A DNA stretch of 6,572 bases, from positions 1-6,572 of the forward strand of contig JANXQZ010000950.1 of NCBI GenBank assembly GCA_025353235.1, written 5' to 3'. This document shows positions 5,938 to 6,572 of this stretch, piece after piece. Each line of letters opens with the position of its first letter. Within the stretch, counting starts at the first letter, position 1. The notes below the pieces were generated by a model that did not search any database, was not told where the DNA came from, and saw nothing but the letters and a program-made list of their open reading frames with translations. The DNA comes from Bryobacterales bacterium. GTDB lineage: Bacteria; Acidobacteriota; Terriglobia; Bryobacterales; Bryobacteraceae. The translations under genes and the position numbers were made by a program.

Positions 5938-6141
5938 ATGAAAGAAACAGGGACAGTAAAGTGGTTTAACGCCGCAAAAGGATTTGGATTCATTGCACGC
6001 GAGAACGGCGAAGACGTGTTCGTCCACTTCTCGGCCATTGAAGCAAGCGGCTATCGTACGCTGGAGGAAGGACTTCGCGTATCGTTTGTCGTAAAGCGCG
6101 GCCCCAAAGGCCTGCAAGCCGAGCAAGTTACCCCCGCCTAA
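5938..6141 (+). CDS. Cold shock protein, CspA family
   Basis: A 67-aa single cold shock domain (OB-fold) protein, full length for the CspA family. The family binds single-stranded RNA and DNA and acts as an RNA chaperone or transcription antiterminator in the cytoplasm. The RNP1 motif KGFGFI (14-19) and RNP2 motif VFVHF (27-31) are intact. So are the leading GTVKWFN (5-11), with W9 and F10, and the nucleic-acid-facing F16, F18, F28, H30 and F31. The ending [12 protein letters not shown] matches the usual last strand. The ATG is supported by an AAGGAA ribosome binding site (core AGGA 5928-5931). It has its own AT-rich upstream region and diverges from the 61-aa gene. Whether it is cold-induced or constitutive cannot be told; no E. 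coli-type cold box was seen. A GC-rich hairpin follows about 50 bases after the stop. The family has many paralogs per genome, so no specific symbol is given. Confidence 0.95.
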   Translation: MKETGTVKWFNAAKGFGFIARENGEDVFVHFSAIEASGYRTLEEGLRVSFVVKRGPKGLQAEQVTPA

Positions 6142-6572
6142 CGAAACCTCGTCCAAAACGAACACAATCAGTTTCGCCCGGCTTATTCCGCACCCGCACG
6201 GTTCCATCGGGTTCCGTGCGGTATCAACGCAATGCTGGCAGCAGCCTCGCGCGTTGAGGGCGCTCAATTTACCTTCCCCTCACTTTCTCTGGAAGCACAA
6301 TCGCTCGGCCCGCAAGGACCTTCCCCCTTTTACCACGTTGAAGCTCAGATCTCGTCACGCACGAGAGTTGAAAGCTGCCGGGGTACTGAGCGCCTGCCTG
6401 TTCGGGTCGTTCCCATTTCGATGTTACGCTTAAGGCCGGGTGTTACGATTGGTATCCGTTACCGTTGGACTGGCTCATCGCCCGCGCGAAAAGACGTTAA
6501 GCATGAAAGAAATTACTCCATGTGGCGAACGCTGCTTCCAACAACGTTTCGGGATACGCGATTAACGGTGCG
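6142..6572. other. 431-bp stretch without a convincing gene; an open frame runs off the right edge
   Basis: Besides the hairpin at 6194-6221 this stretch holds a 6-bp inverted repeat TCTCGT/ACGAGA (6350-6366), flanked by the near-repeats GTTGAAGCT (6338-6346) and GTTGAAAGCT (6367-6376). On the plus strand, the frame of the cold shock gene has no stop from 6142 to the window end (143 codons). Possible starts are ATG at 6232, 6421 and 6520. None has a clear ribosome binding site. The translation is rich in Ser and Arg, shows no motif I recognise, and its third-position GC (about 55% by hand count) is not distinctive. A truncated gene or the start of a downstream gene is possible but unsupported. 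The minus strand is closed by stops near the edge in all frames. Confidence 0.3.
6194..6221 (+). terminator. GC-rich hairpin downstream of the cold shock gene
   Basis: A perfect 8-bp stem, CCGCACGG (6194-6201) and CCGTGCGG (6214-6221), with a 12-base loop, begins 53 bases after the cold shock stop. No T-tract follows (TATCAACGC), so it is not a classical intrinsic terminator. It may instead stabilise the 3' end or aid pausing. A weaker 6-bp inverted repeat, CGAAAC/GTTTCG (6142-6147 and 6171-6176), precedes it. Confidence 0.35.

Noticed and set aside
5905..6267. A 120-codon minus-strand open frame over the cold shock gene
   Set aside because: It is the reverse shadow of the clear CspA-family gene and shows no motif or ribosome binding site.

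Overview
The window looks like a chromosomal segment from an Acidobacteriota-type soil or environmental bacterium. The clues are the moderately high GC content, a pair of secreted DUF11-like proteins with a cysteine-rich C-terminal region, a stand-alone acyl-CoA-type desaturase, and a short CspA-like cold shock protein. This placement is an inference from gene content, as there is no rRNA or other marker. No tRNA, CRISPR array, transposase or phage gene was seen.

Left third (1-3098, minus strand): two tandem paralogous genes for secreted proteins (471 and 479 aa). Each has a signal peptide, two DUF11-like beta-sandwich repeats, and a C-terminal domain of about 190-200 residues with eight position-conserved cysteines. 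I cannot assign this last domain to a named family. The duplicated unit extends upstream of the start codons: both genes share a leader with a small hairpin whose stem shows a compensatory base change. The downstream copy starts with TTG, fixed by a strong ribosome binding site.

Middle (3258-5351): a divergently transcribed DUF1015/COG4198 protein of unknown function, then a convergent fatty acid desaturase with all three histidine boxes. Their stop codons are only 3 bases apart, with no room for a conventional terminator. The desaturase start has no Shine-Dalgarno sequence and may be leaderless.

Right third (5352-6572): a 61-aa charged protein with a strong ribosome binding site, followed by a 57-base hairpin that probably terminates it. 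A CspA-family cold shock protein diverges from it across a 211-bp gap. The last 431 bp hold a GC-rich hairpin and no convincing gene, but the cold shock gene's own frame stays open past its stop to the window edge.

The genes do not form one pathway. The desaturase (membrane fluidity) and cold shock protein (RNA chaperone) would fit a cold-response neighbourhood, but they are separately transcribed and the link is only suggestive. The best candidate for undescribed biology is the tandem secreted pair with its cysteine-rich C-terminal domain and conserved leader.
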